In this document: piece after piece, positions 25,988 through 34,522 of the stretch
Layout: every line of letters starts with the position of its first letter
Numbering within the stretch: position 1 is the first letter of the stretch
Assembly: GCA_031411495.1 (NCBI GenBank)
Contig: JANOBD010000235.1
Coordinates: 186,001 to 250,000 of the forward strand
From: JANOBD01 sp031411495
GTDB taxonomy: Bacteria > Planctomycetota > Phycisphaerae > Tepidisphaerales > Tepidisphaeraceae
Direction of reading: 5' to 3'
Length of the DNA stretch: 64,000 bases
The notes under the pieces: model-generated
Seen by the model: the letters and a program-made list of their open reading frames with translations, nothing else
Told to the model about the DNA's origin: nothing
Database searches by the model: none
Translations under genes and position numbers: made by a program

Positions 25988-26079
25988 GCCGGGTGCCGCA
26001 CTTCGGCGTACTCGCCGATGTATGCGTGAATCGCTCGCTTTGCACACATCGCGGCGTACCGCGAAGTGTGGCACCCGGC
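25988..26079. repeat. Long imperfect inverted repeat
   Basis: GCCGGGTGCCGCACTTCG (25988-26005) pairs with CGAAGTGTGGCACCCGGC (26062-26079) with one G-T change. Complementarity continues inward through GCGTAC/GTAC and CGATGTATGCG/TGCACACATCG. The 92-nt element would fold into one long hairpin with a loop near CGTGAATCGCTCGCTTT. Its end directly abuts the decayed vWA fragment, suggesting an insertion or rearrangement point. Confidence 0.7.
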
Positions 26080-26203
26080 TCATCACCTGCGGGCCCCTGT
26101 GGGCGGCCCCATTGATGCTGGTGCTGTTCACGGCATTGATCTCGACGGAGTGGATTGTGCGAAAACGGCAGGGGTTTGGTGTGACGCGGATTCGTCGCCG
26201 GAA
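26075..26203 (+). pseudogene. Remnant of the 3' end of a vWA-protein paralogue
   Basis: This segment aligns with the last 100 nt of the vWA gene and about 30 nt beyond its stop (about 25159-25297). The translated piece ITCGPLWAAPLMLVLFTAL, continuing ISTEWIVRKRQG, repeats the C-terminal membrane helix of the gene above. Nearly all base changes are at third codon positions and silent (CTG/TTG, GAA/GAG, ATC/ATT, CGG/CGA, AAG/AAA), so it diverged as coding sequence. A one-base insertion near the end then shifts the frame, and nothing of the gene remains upstream. Confidence 0.75.
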
Positions 26204-26415
26204 AGTACTCGTTGTGGGTGTGCATTTCGATTTGGGGGAAATCAAAGGGGACGTAGCTCTTTGCGTTTCAGCTCTTTGCGAGTCTGAGGCCCAACGCTCG
26301 CGTCGCCTCGCCGGCGTTGACAGCCGCCAGATTACGGCTGCTTAAAATACTCCCTTTATTCACTTCCAGGGACGTCCGTGCGCGCTTGGGTTCATTCGTC
26401 GGTCGCCGTGCCTCT
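26204..26415. other. Non-coding interval after the paralogue remnant
   Basis: With the repeats at 25945-26203 this completes a 489-nt gene-free stretch between the PEP-CTERM gene and the VapC toxin. No convincing gene, RNA or further repeat is visible. It contains the 3' side of the toxin-antitoxin transcript. Confidence 0.45.
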
Positions 26416-26808
26416 TCAGGACCAGACTCGGCGGACGCCGTAGAGATCGAACGTGTCGTCGTACGAGATGATCGGCAGGTCGGCGAAGAGACATTGTGCG
26501 ATCATCAGCCGGTCGAACGGGTCGCCGTGGTGGTGAGGCAACGTGCCGGCGATGAAGATTGCGTGGATCGAGATCGGCAGGTAGCGGATCTTGTTCAGCG
26601 TCAGATGTCGTTCAAGGTAGGCTTCGGGCGGTAGTGGCAAGTCGAGCTTTCCCAAGCCGTGTTTGATGGCTATTTCCCAGGCGCCGGCATGGCTGAAGAA
26701 GAGTTCAATGCCGGGTTGGGAGATGAGATCGAGCGCCGCCTTGCTCAGCTTCGGGCTGTTGTCGATGAGCCAGAGCAAAGTATGAGTGTCGAGCAACGCC
26801 GATTTCAC
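26416..26808 (-). CDS. PIN-domain ribonuclease toxin (VapC type)
   Basis: 130 aa, full-length PIN domain. The four acidic positions are visible: LLDTHTLLW (D7), SHAGAWEIAIK (E45), HGDPFDRLMIAQ (D96/D99) and ISYDDTFDLYG (D117/118). The HTLLWLI and WEIAIKHGLGKL variants define the subgroup often paired with small antitoxins. VapC toxins cleave tRNA or rRNA. Its start overlaps the stop of the upstream antitoxin gene by 4 nt (ATGA), so the pair is translationally coupled. Confidence 0.93.
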   Translation of the reverse strand: MKSALLDTHTLLWLIDNSPKLSKAALDLISQPGIELFFSHAGAWEIAIKHGLGKLDLPLPPEAYLERHLTLNKIRYLPISIHAIFIAGTLPHHHGDPFDRLMIAQCLFADLPIISYDDTFDLYGVRRVWS

Positions 26809-27113
26809 CGATAGTCCTCGAAGCCTGAGGGTGTTTGATCGAAGTCATCGGACATTTTGATCTCACCCGCTCCGCTTCCCGGCTTGCGTACGAAGTCGGA
26901 GGGGACGGAATCGAGAGGCTTGGGATTGACGATGTCGCGCTCGTTGAGCGGATCGCCAGTCATGAGCTCGACGGTCGATTCGGCATGGGGCGAGAAAACG
27001 ATGCCGCGATCGGCGGGTTCGACCGTTATTCGCAACTTCTGATTCGGCGCAAACGAGACCGGCTCGTCCGGCACGATCACCTTTCCGTCGAAATGGGCTT
27101 TGATGACGACCAT
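26805..27113 (-). CDS. Probable antitoxin partner of the PIN toxin
   Basis: 102 aa. The ATG at 27113 (MVVIKAHFDGKVIVPDEPV) is chosen because it opens a typical AF2212/DUF104-like antitoxin strand (FDGKVIVPDEPVSFAPNQKLRITVE). The C-terminal half is acidic and disordered (MSDDFDQTPSGFEDYR), as expected for a toxin-wrapping tail. Overlap with the PIN gene by ATGA supports the pairing. The longer in-frame start would add 40 residues with no antitoxin character. Confidence 0.75.
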   Translation of the reverse strand: MVVIKAHFDGKVIVPDEPVSFAPNQKLRITVEPADRGIVFSPHAESTVELMTGDPLNERDIVNPKPLDSVPSDFVRKPGSGAGEIKMSDDFDQTPSGFEDYR

Positions 27114-27370
27114 ATTTGGGATTCTATCACAAACGTAGTTGACGTCATCAGCAATTGCGTCGCCCGAACCACGTATGCCGACAGTGTTGCCTATAGGGAC
27201 GATGGCCGATTTGCGAGGGCGCTGCGGAGGCAAGTGGTCGCCATGTGGAGCAGGCGGGAATCAACGCATCGACTGGGATTTCTTCAGCGTTTGCGAACCG
27301 TTTCGGGGGACGGGCGTCCAATGTCAGGATACACTCTTTCCGTCAACGGGAGTCCTGACCAAGGAAGCGA

Positions 27371-30300
27371 ATGACGCCTGCCATGTTGATCGATCTGCTC
27401 GGCTCGTTTCGAGGCCGCCTGCGCCGGCTGTCGGCGACCTATGGCCTGGGCGTGATTCTCGCGCTGCTGGGCGGCGTGTTCGTCTCCATCGCACTCATCG
27501 ACTACACGTTTCATCTCTCGCAGATCTGGCGGGCGCTCTTCCTGGCGGGTGGAATCGGGTTCATCGGCGCGGCGGTGTTTCGCGCGCTGCTCGTGCCGCT
27601 GCAATCCAAACTTCCGGTGACCGACATCGCCGGCCGTATCGAAAAGCGGTTCCCGCAGTTCGAAGATCGGCTGCGAAGCGCGGTCGGGTTCATCCAGTCT
27701 CCCACGAACGACTCGGCGACGATGCAGGCCGCGACGGTTGAACAGGCCGTCAACCTCGCCTCGACGCTTCCGCTGAAGGATGTGATCGATTTCCGCCCGG
27801 CGCTGCGCTCGCTCGCGCTGGGTTTGTGCGTGATCGCGGCGATCACGCTCGGCCTCTTCGCGCTCGACGGCGCGACGCGGTCGATCCTCTTTTCGCGCGT
27901 GCTCAATCCGTTCAGCAGCGTGCAGTGGCCCAAGCGCGTGCAGATTGCGATGTTGGAACCGATCCCGGCGCGCGTGCCGGCGAACGGGCGCGTGAATGTC
28001 GCGATCCGGCTCGAACGGGGCGACTCGCCGAAGATGCGGCCGATCGTTTTCTATCAGAACGAGACGGGCGGGGTGCGGCAGGAGTTTCTCTCGCGCGGTG
28101 ATGACGGACGGTACACCGCCAGCCTCGACGCGCGAACCGAATCGCCGACGCGCGGCGGATCGATGAAGGTCTGGATCGTCGCCGGCGACGACCGCACCCG
28201 CGACGCGAACGTACAGATCGTGCCTCGGCTGGGTGTCGAAACATTTGCGGCCGCCATCACGCCGCCGCCCTATCTCAATCGCACGGCGGATGCGCCGATC
28301 AACCTTCTGAGCCAGCAGGCGGTGGGATTTGTCGGATCGAGCGTCGACCTGACGATCGGCTTCAGCAAGCCGGTCGCGGATGTCGCGGCCGTGAAGTTGA
28401 TCTCGATGAACGAGACCGCCGCGCCGTCCATTGCCTGGCAGGCGATCGACGCGAAGACGATCCGTGGGCAGATGAAGCTCGAAAACTCGATCCAGTTCCG
28501 CGTCGATGCCGCCGATGCGGATGGCTTCGATGTCGCGACGCAATCCAACTTCGAGCTGATCGCCAAGCCGGACCAGTTGCCCGCCGTGTTCGTCGAGAAC
28601 CCGCGCAAGAGCGAAGAGCGCACGCCGGACGCGACGATCCCGCTCGTAGGCGTGGCCGAGGACGATGCCGGCGTGCGGGATGTGTCGCTGGTGATTTCCA
28701 GGCTCGGCCAGAGCGCGCAGATCTGGACCGTCCCGCTCATCGCCAATGGCCAGGTGGCGGCAGACGCAAATGGCGTCGCGTGGACGAAGCTCACCGATGC
28801 GACCGATCGCGAACGGTTTCGCGCCGAGTACCCGTGGGTGCTGGCGGCGATGAAGGATGCGAAGCTCAAGAGCGGCGACGTGCTCGAGTACGGTCTGGTC
28901 GTGACCGACAATTACGAACTCAATGGCCAGCGGCACCCGCCGGTGGAGTCGCCGAAGCTGCGGATCACGATCATTTCGCAGGAAGAGTTTTCCAATCGCG
29001 TGACGGATGAGTTGAGACAGGTGAAGACCCAGCTCACGCAGATCAAGCAGCAGCATGACCGCACCGCCGCCGAGACGGAAAGCTTCAAGGGCGATGTGTC
29101 GCAGAAGCCGAAGTTGGACGAGGCCGATGCTTCGGTCGCTAGCCGACTCCAGCAGCAACAGAGCAGCGTGGCCAGCGCGACCAAGTCGCTCGCGGATCGG
29201 CTCGACGACGTGCAGAAGAACATGCGGGAGAACAAGTCGAGCTCGACCGATCTCGGCCAGCTCGCGAAAGATGTCGGCGATCGCCTGGATCAGACGGCCG
29301 AGGGATCGATGAAGTCCGCGCTGCGGGCGATGACCTCGGCACAGCAGAAGAACGCGGATGCCAATCAGCGAAACGAAGCGCTGAGCAAGACCGGCGACGC
29401 GCAGAAAGCCGCATCGGATGAATTGGCCGAAACGCTCAAGCGGCTGGAAGACATCGGCTCGCTGAATGCGATGATCGATTCGATCCAGAAGATGCTGGAT
29501 GCGCAGCGCGCGCTCACCGAGCAGACGCGGGATGTCACGTCGCGCAACATGGGCAAGTCTCCGGAACAGATGAACCCGGCGGATCGCAAAAAACTCGAAG
29601 ATCTCGCCGCCGAACAGGCAAAACTCGCGGATGCGTCGCAGAAGGCGATGGACCGGCTCGGCAAGACCGCCGACCAGCTCAGCAAATCCGACCCGGCCAG
29701 TTCCGAGGCGATGAAATCCGCGCAGAAGCAGGGCCAGCGTCAGAACGTCCCGCAGACGCAGAAGCAGGCGTCGCAGCAGATGAAACAGAACAAGAGCGAT
29801 GCCAAGCAGTCGCAACAGCAGGCGGAGCTCGGGCTCGAAGTGATGCTCAACGAATTGCGCGATGCGCAGAAGCGCAAGCTGGCAGAGCTGCAGAAGAAGC
29901 TGGCCGAGCTGCAGCAGCAGATCGAGATCCTGATTCGGCGGCAGTCGGGTCACAACGTCGACAACCTCACGCTTCAAGGGCCGGACATTCTGACGAAGCA
30001 GAAGGAAGTCGTCGCAGCGCTTTTGGAAAAGAGTGGCAAAAAGCCGGAGGACAAGCCTGAACTGCCTCGCCTGCTCAGCGCACAGGGCCAGACCGAGCGC
30101 AACACGCGCGACATCGGCAAGAAGGCGAGCGATCTTCCCGACGGCGCCGAGCCGGCATCGCGGCTCACGCGTGCCGCCACGCAGATGGAGCGCGCCGCAG
30201 TCTACATCCGCGACAAGAAGCTCGCCGAAGCGTACGAGCCGCCGCAGATGGAAGCGCTGGTCACTCTCGAGGACGCGCGGCGACTGATCGAGGAACAGAA

Positions 30301-31612
30301 GGACAAGGTCGACAAGGAACTCGAGAACCATAAGAAGGAAGCGATCCGCCAGAAGTACGTCCGGATCCGCACCGAGCAGCAGAAACTCGCGGACGAAACC
30401 GTGCGGCTGGAAAGCGCGCGCGATCCGCAAGGCCAGCTCAACCGCGCTGACGGCGTCCGCATTGGCCAGTTGCCCACCGAACAACAGCAGCTGATGGACG
30501 AGGTCCACAAGATCGCCGACGACCTCGTGAGCCTGAAGTCGACGGTCTACACGTGGGCGAACAAACAGATCGAAAGTCAGATGGGTGACATCAAGTCCGA
30601 TCTCGCCGGCAGGAAGACTGGCGCGCCCACACAGCGTCGCCACAAGCAGGTGCTCGATGATCTGCAGGCGATGATCGACAACCTGAAGGTCAACCCCCGC
30701 GAGAAGAAGTTCGAAAACGGCGGTGGCGGAAGCTCAGGCAGCGGCAGTGGCCAGCAGCCGATGCCGCCCGAGGCCGAACTGCGATTGATGAAATCGCTGC
30801 AGACCTCGATCAACAGCCAGACGAAGGAAATCGACGACGCGGTTGCCGGTGCGAAGGAGAAGACGGATGAACAGAATGAATCGCTCGTCGCGCTCGGCAG
30901 GCGCGAGTCGGAGATCCGCAAGCTGCTCAGCGACCTGATGTCCGCCGCCACGCGCGGGCAGACGACGCTCGGGCCCGAACCAAAGGACGGCGAGGCGCTG
31001 CCCGAAGAGGCGACGCTGCAGCAGATCGACGACAAGGAACTCGAGCAGGAACTGCTCGCCGGCAAACCGGGTTCAAAGGACAAGCAGATCGACGTCCGCC
31101 GGATCGGCGACCGCATGGGACGCGTCCGGCAGCGACTGGAGATCGACCGCAATCCCGGACGCGTGACGCAGGTCATCGAGAAACGAATCCTGGAAGATTT
31201 CGATCTGCTGATCGAAGAGGCGCGCAGCCAGCAGAACAGCGGCGGCGGCAGCCCGAAACCGAATCAGGGTCAGCAGGCACCGCAACCCGATCCTGCCGGG
31301 CAGCAGGCACAGAACAGCGGTAAAAATCAAAAGCCAGGCGGGCAACAGGCGGCGGCGAACTCCAACTCCGGCGGCCCCAACACGTCGCAAGCCGGCGCCG
31401 GCAAGGACATCCGCGAAACCGCCGAAGAGTGGGGCAAGATCAGCCCCCGGCTGCGCGGACCCATCCTCGAATCGCGCGATGAGACGATCATCGAACGCTA
31501 TCGCCGACTGATCGAGGACTACACTCAGGCGGTGAGCATCGAAGCCAGCGGCGGAAAGACGGAATCGTCTACGCCGTCAACGCCGGCGCCCCAACCGGAG
31601 CCCGACAAATGA
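27371..31612 (+). CDS. Giant membrane-anchored coiled-coil protein (DUF4175-like)
   Basis: 1413 aa. N-terminal membrane helices (about 24-46, 55-75 and 145-165) are followed by beta-rich segments (about 190-530), then an exceptionally long alpha-helical, Gln/Lys/Asp-rich coiled coil (about 540-1200; for example QKRKLAELQKKLAELQQQIE). A Gly/Ser/Gln-rich low-complexity part follows and a conserved end (SPRLRGPILESRDETIIERYRRLIEDYTQAV) resembling DUF4175 C-termini. AAGGAAG lies directly upstream of the ATG. In planctomycetes such proteins accompany MoxR/vWA clusters. It probably spans the periplasm and has a structural role (inference). It overlaps the next gene by 4 nt. Confidence 0.88.
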   Translation: MTPAMLIDLLGSFRGRLRRLSATYGLGVILALLGGVFVSIALIDYTFHLSQIWRALFLAGGIGFIGAAVFRALLVPLQSKLPVTDIAGRIEKRFPQFEDRLRSAVGFIQSPTNDSATMQAATVEQAVNLASTLPLKDVIDFRPALRSLALGLCVIAAITLGLFALDGATRSILFSRVLNPFSSVQWPKRVQIAMLEPIPARVPANGRVNVAIRLERGDSPKMRPIVFYQNETGGVRQEFLSRGDDGRYTASLDARTESPTRGGSMKVWIVAGDDRTRDANVQIVPRLGVETFAAAITPPPYLNRTADAPINLLSQQAVGFVGSSVDLTIGFSKPVADVAAVKLISMNETAAPSIAWQAIDAKTIRGQMKLENSIQFRVDAADADGFDVATQSNFELIAKPDQLPAVFVENPRKSEERTPDATIPLVGVAEDDAGVRDVSLVISRLGQSAQIWTVPLIANGQVAADANGVAWTKLTDATDRERFRAEYPWVLAAMKDAKLKSGDVLEYGLVVTDNYELNGQRHPPVESPKLRITIISQEEFSNRVTDELRQVKTQLTQIKQQHDRTAAETESFKGDVSQKPKLDEADASVASRLQQQQSSVASATKSLADRLDDVQKNMRENKSSSTDLGQLAKDVGDRLDQTAEGSMKSALRAMTSAQQKNADANQRNEALSKTGDAQKAASDELAETLKRLEDIGSLNAMIDSIQKMLDAQRALTEQTRDVTSRNMGKSPEQMNPADRKKLEDLAAEQAKLADASQKAMDRLGKTADQLSKSDPASSEAMKSAQKQGQRQNVPQTQKQASQQMKQNKSDAKQSQQQAELGLEVMLNELRDAQKRKLAELQKKLAELQQQIEILIRRQSGHNVDNLTLQGPDILTKQKEVVAALLEKSGKKPEDKPELPRLLSAQGQTERNTRDIGKKASDLPDGAEPASRLTRAATQMERAAVYIRDKKLAEAYEPPQMEALVTLEDARRLIEEQKDKVDKELENHKKEAIRQKYVRIRTEQQKLADETVRLESARDPQGQLNRADGVRIGQLPTEQQQLMDEVHKIADDLVSLKSTVYTWANKQIESQMGDIKSDLAGRKTGAPTQRRHKQVLDDLQAMIDNLKVNPREKKFENGGGGSSGSGSGQQPMPPEAELRLMKSLQTSINSQTKEIDDAVAGAKEKTDEQNESLVALGRRESEIRKLLSDLMSAATRGQTTLGPEPKDGEALPEEATLQQIDDKELEQELLAGKPGSKDKQIDVRRIGDRMGRVRQRLEIDRNPGRVTQVIEKRILEDFDLLIEEARSQQNSGGGSPKPNQGQQAPQPDPAGQQAQNSGKNQKPGGQQAAANSNSGGPNTSQAGAGKDIRETAEEWGKISPRLRGPILESRDETIIERYRRLIEDYTQAVSIEASGGKTESSTPSTPAPQPEPDK

Positions 31613-32697
31613 AACTGCGCTCCATTCTCACGTTCGCAACGCTCATCGTGCTTGCACCGATGTTCGTGTTCATCGCGAGTGCACAGGAAGCGTCCGCGCC
31701 CGCCGCTCCTGCAACGGCCGCCAAGAGCGAGGTCCGCGGCGACGAGATCACGCCGGAACTGGACCGTGCCGTTGCGCAAGGGCTGGAAGCACTCTCCAAG
31801 CGACAGGCGGACAACGGGTCGTTCAACGGCGGCGGCGCGGATGTCGCTATTACCTCGCTCGCGGGCATCGCCTTCATGGCCGATGGCAACCTGCCCGGGC
31901 GCGGCAAGTACGGGCAAAACGTGCAGCGCGCCCTCGACTACGTCCTGAGCCAGGCGCAGGAATCCGGCATGCTCGGCGGCGTGGAATCCAACAGCAACAT
32001 GTACGCCCACGGCTTCGCCACACTCTTCCTCGCCGAGGTGTACGGCATGAGCGGCGACGAAAACGTCAAGGAGCGTCTTCAGAAAGCCATCCGGCTCATC
32101 CATCAGGCGCAGAACCCGCAAGGCGGCTGGCGCTACACGCCGCAGCCGGTCGATGCCGACATCTCAGTCACCATCTGCCAGGTGATGGCCCTGCGCGCCG
32201 CGCGCGATGCGGGCATCAAGGTCGAGAAGGCGACGATCGATAAGGCGATCGACTACGTGAAGAAGTGCCAGAACGACGACGGCGGCTTCAGCTACATGGC
32301 CAGTGGTGGCGGGGGGAGCATCTTCCCCCGCTCGGCCGCCGGTGTCGCGACACTTTTCTACGCCGGCGTCACCGACGGCGAGGAAGTGAAAAAAGGGATC
32401 GCCTACGTCGAGCAGTTCACCCCCAGAAAGGACGGCGGCGGTGCCCGCAACGATGGCATGATGGGCCACTACTATTACGGCCACTACTACGCCGTCCAGT
32501 CGATGTTCCTTGCCGGTGGCGAACACTGGCAGAAGTGGTTCCCGGCCATCCGCGAAGAACTGCTTCACAACCAGACGAACAACGGAATGTGGAACGGCGA
32601 TGTGAGCGAGGAATATGCCACCGCGATGTCGCTCATCATCCTGCAGATGCCCAAACGCTACCTGCCGGTCTTCAGTGGAAAGGGGCCAGGCTCGTGA
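31609..32697 (+). CDS. Secreted alpha/alpha-toroid (prenyltransferase/squalene-cyclase repeat) protein
   Basis: 362 aa with a signal peptide (about residues 1-25). The repeats NPQGGWRYTPQ, QNDDGGFSYMASG, QADNGSFNGGG and NNGMWNGDVSEEYATAMSLIILQMP are QW-like helices of the prenyltransferase/squalene-oxidase family. The DXDDTA protonation motif of squalene-hopene cyclases is not intact: the equivalent place reads DADISVT. It is therefore probably a non-catalytic binding toroid or a different enzyme. ATGA overlap with the giant coiled-coil gene and GTGA overlap with the next gene make this a tightly coupled trio. A paralogue is at 46164. Confidence 0.88.
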   Translation: MKLRSILTFATLIVLAPMFVFIASAQEASAPAAPATAAKSEVRGDEITPELDRAVAQGLEALSKRQADNGSFNGGGADVAITSLAGIAFMADGNLPGRGKYGQNVQRALDYVLSQAQESGMLGGVESNSNMYAHGFATLFLAEVYGMSGDENVKERLQKAIRLIHQAQNPQGGWRYTPQPVDADISVTICQVMALRAARDAGIKVEKATIDKAIDYVKKCQNDDGGFSYMASGGGGSIFPRSAAGVATLFYAGVTDGEEVKKGIAYVEQFTPRKDGGGARNDGMMGHYYYGHYYAVQSMFLAGGEHWQKWFPAIREELLHNQTNNGMWNGDVSEEYATAMSLIILQMPKRYLPVFSGKGPGS

Positions 32698-33863
32698 ACC
32701 TGCCATTGCGTCTCCCGGCGTGCGCGGCGATCGCGCTGCTGGTAACTTCTCATGCGCTGCGCGCGACGACCGTCACCGTGCTCGATGCGAAATTGAACCG
32801 CGTGGAAGTCGATTTGCAGCAACTCGACGCGGCCGGCCTGCGCGGCTCGACCCCCCAAGGCCCGGTGCAGGTGGCGCTGCAGGATCTGCTGGCGATCGAT
32901 CGCCCGGCGGCGTCACCCAGTCCGCCCGGCGCCGTGCGGCGATTCCAACTCGTGCTCCGCAACGGCGAGCGCCTGACTGGGAATGCCGTCGGCCTTGCGA
33001 ACGATTCGGTTCAATGGATGACCAATATCCTTGGCCAGCGCGAAGTGCCGCTGGCGCAGATCGAACAGATCGCTCTCGCCGGCGATGATGATTCGGTAAC
33101 CCTCAGCGCCGACGAACAGACGCGTGACGTGCTGCTGCTGGCCAACGGCGACCGCGCCGGCGGCATCATCGTCGCGATGGACAACAAGTCGGTCACGGTC
33201 CAAGGCGCCGATGGGGCGACCGTTCCGATCGAGTGGGCCAATGTCCGCAGGGTTCACCTCGCCAAGTCCGGCGATGCGCCTTCGGCCTCCGGCAACTGGC
33301 GCGTCTCGCTGGCCGATGGATCGGTCTGCGATGTCGATTCCGTCACGGTGAGTCAGCAGATGTGCGTCGTGCAGCGTGGCAGCGCGAAGAACAAGCTCGG
33401 CATCGATTCGATCGTGTCGATAGAGAATCTCGCGGGCCGAGCCAGGCTCCTCTTGCGGCTGCCGGTGCTCTCGCGTGAATACGCGCCCTATTTCCCGCGC
33501 ATCGGCCATGAGGACACGATCGATGTGCCTGAGCGGGTGACGATCGGAGATGCGAAGACGGGCGCATTTATCGCGGTTCGACCTTACTCGCGCATCACCT
33601 GGGCGATCCCGGAAAATCAGGCGACGTTCAAGACGCATTTCGCGGTCGCGCCGACGGGCGCGCTCGCCAATTGCCGGGTGCGCATCTGGCTGGACGGAAA
33701 GAACGTGCTCGACAAGGGCGGCTTGACCAGCCAGACGCCGGCCGAAGTGTTCGAGACGCCGGTCGGTGCCGCCAGGACGCTCACGCTCGAAGTGGATTTT
33801 GGCGAGAACTTCGACGTGCAGGACCAGCTTTACTGGATCGAGCCGGCGTTCATCGCGAAGTGA
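32694..33863 (+). CDS. Secreted protein with NPCBM-like carbohydrate-binding domain
   Basis: 389 aa. The GTG at 32694 overlaps the previous stop (GTGA) and gives a signal peptide, VNLPLRLPACAAIALLVTSHALRA. The middle has SH3-like repeats (LVLRNGERLTGNAVGLANDSVQ; LLLANGDRAGGIIVAMDNKSVTV). The C-terminal 130 residues (IDVPERVTIGDAKTGAFIAV ... RTLTLEVDFGENFDVQDQLYWIEPAFI) fit an NPCBM/NEW2 jelly roll that binds sugars. It is the last gene of the coiled-coil/toroid unit and is probably periplasmic or surface exposed. Confidence 0.82.
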   Translation: MNLPLRLPACAAIALLVTSHALRATTVTVLDAKLNRVEVDLQQLDAAGLRGSTPQGPVQVALQDLLAIDRPAASPSPPGAVRRFQLVLRNGERLTGNAVGLANDSVQWMTNILGQREVPLAQIEQIALAGDDDSVTLSADEQTRDVLLLANGDRAGGIIVAMDNKSVTVQGADGATVPIEWANVRRVHLAKSGDAPSASGNWRVSLADGSVCDVDSVTVSQQMCVVQRGSAKNKLGIDSIVSIENLAGRARLLLRLPVLSREYAPYFPRIGHEDTIDVPERVTIGDAKTGAFIAVRPYSRITWAIPENQATFKTHFAVAPTGALANCRVRIWLDGKNVLDKGGLTSQTPAEVFETPVGAARTLTLEVDFGENFDVQDQLYWIEPAFIAK

Positions 33864-34027
33864 GGCAAAGGCGACCGCGCATAAAAGAGGGCCGGTGTTC
33901 GCCGTAGCACCAGCCCTTGGCCGTTCGACCAAACGGTCGAGTAACCAGCCACCTCTCTGATCGGTCCGATCGCGGAGCGGTTGAACAACGTGTCAACGTC
34001 CGAGAATACGGGGTACAATCGCGTCAG

Positions 34028-34426
34028 ATGTTCAAACACGTGGACATGAGTTCCGCCCTGCGGCGGATGGCGGATCGCAAAATCGAAGAAGCCATCCAGA
34101 ATGGCAAGTTCGATCACCTCGAAGGCGCCGGCAAACCGCTGGAGTTGGAGCCGATGCCGGCGGACGAGAACGCCCGGCTCGCCTGGTGGGCGATCCGCCT
34201 GCTCCGCAAGAACGATGTCATTCCAGATGAGTTCAAATACCGCAAAGCAATCGATGTGTTACTGTCGCAGATCCGCCAGGCGAGTTCGTCCGAGCAGCTG
34301 CATGTACTTGTGCCGCAGGCGAACGAGATGATTCGCCGTCTGAACACGTTGGGAACCAACGTCGTCCAGCACGGATATTCACCTCTGGACCTCGGGAGCG
34401 AGCTGGCCCGGCTCAAGGTGAAGTGA
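34028..34426 (+). CDS. DUF1992 (DnaJ-C28-like) protein
   Basis: 132 aa. The DUF1992 core is clear: ADRKIEEAIQNGKFDHLEGAGKPLELEP (about residues 15-43), then NARLAWWAIRLLRKNDVIPDEF. The family is widespread and of unknown function, related to a conserved region of human DNAJC28. The ATG at 34028 (MFKHVDMSSALRRMADRKI) is preferred, since the longer frame has no conservation. It is single, between the NPCBM gene and queG. Confidence 0.9.
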   Translation: MFKHVDMSSALRRMADRKIEEAIQNGKFDHLEGAGKPLELEPMPADENARLAWWAIRLLRKNDVIPDEFKYRKAIDVLLSQIRQASSSEQLHVLVPQANEMIRRLNTLGTNVVQHGYSPLDLGSELARLKVK

Positions 34427-34522
34427 CCCGGATGGAAGCGGCTGGTGATGCAGATATTGCTTCGAATGCCTGTTGCGTCACGCGGATAAACCAGAGAGTG
34501 GTGGGACTCTTTTCAGGACTTC

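Noticed and set aside
27284..30643. A 1119-codon open frame antisense to the giant coiled-coil gene
   Set aside because: It mirrors the codon structure of the sense gene in GC-rich DNA, is rich in Leu/Arg without domain character, and has no start signal or neighbours in its favour.
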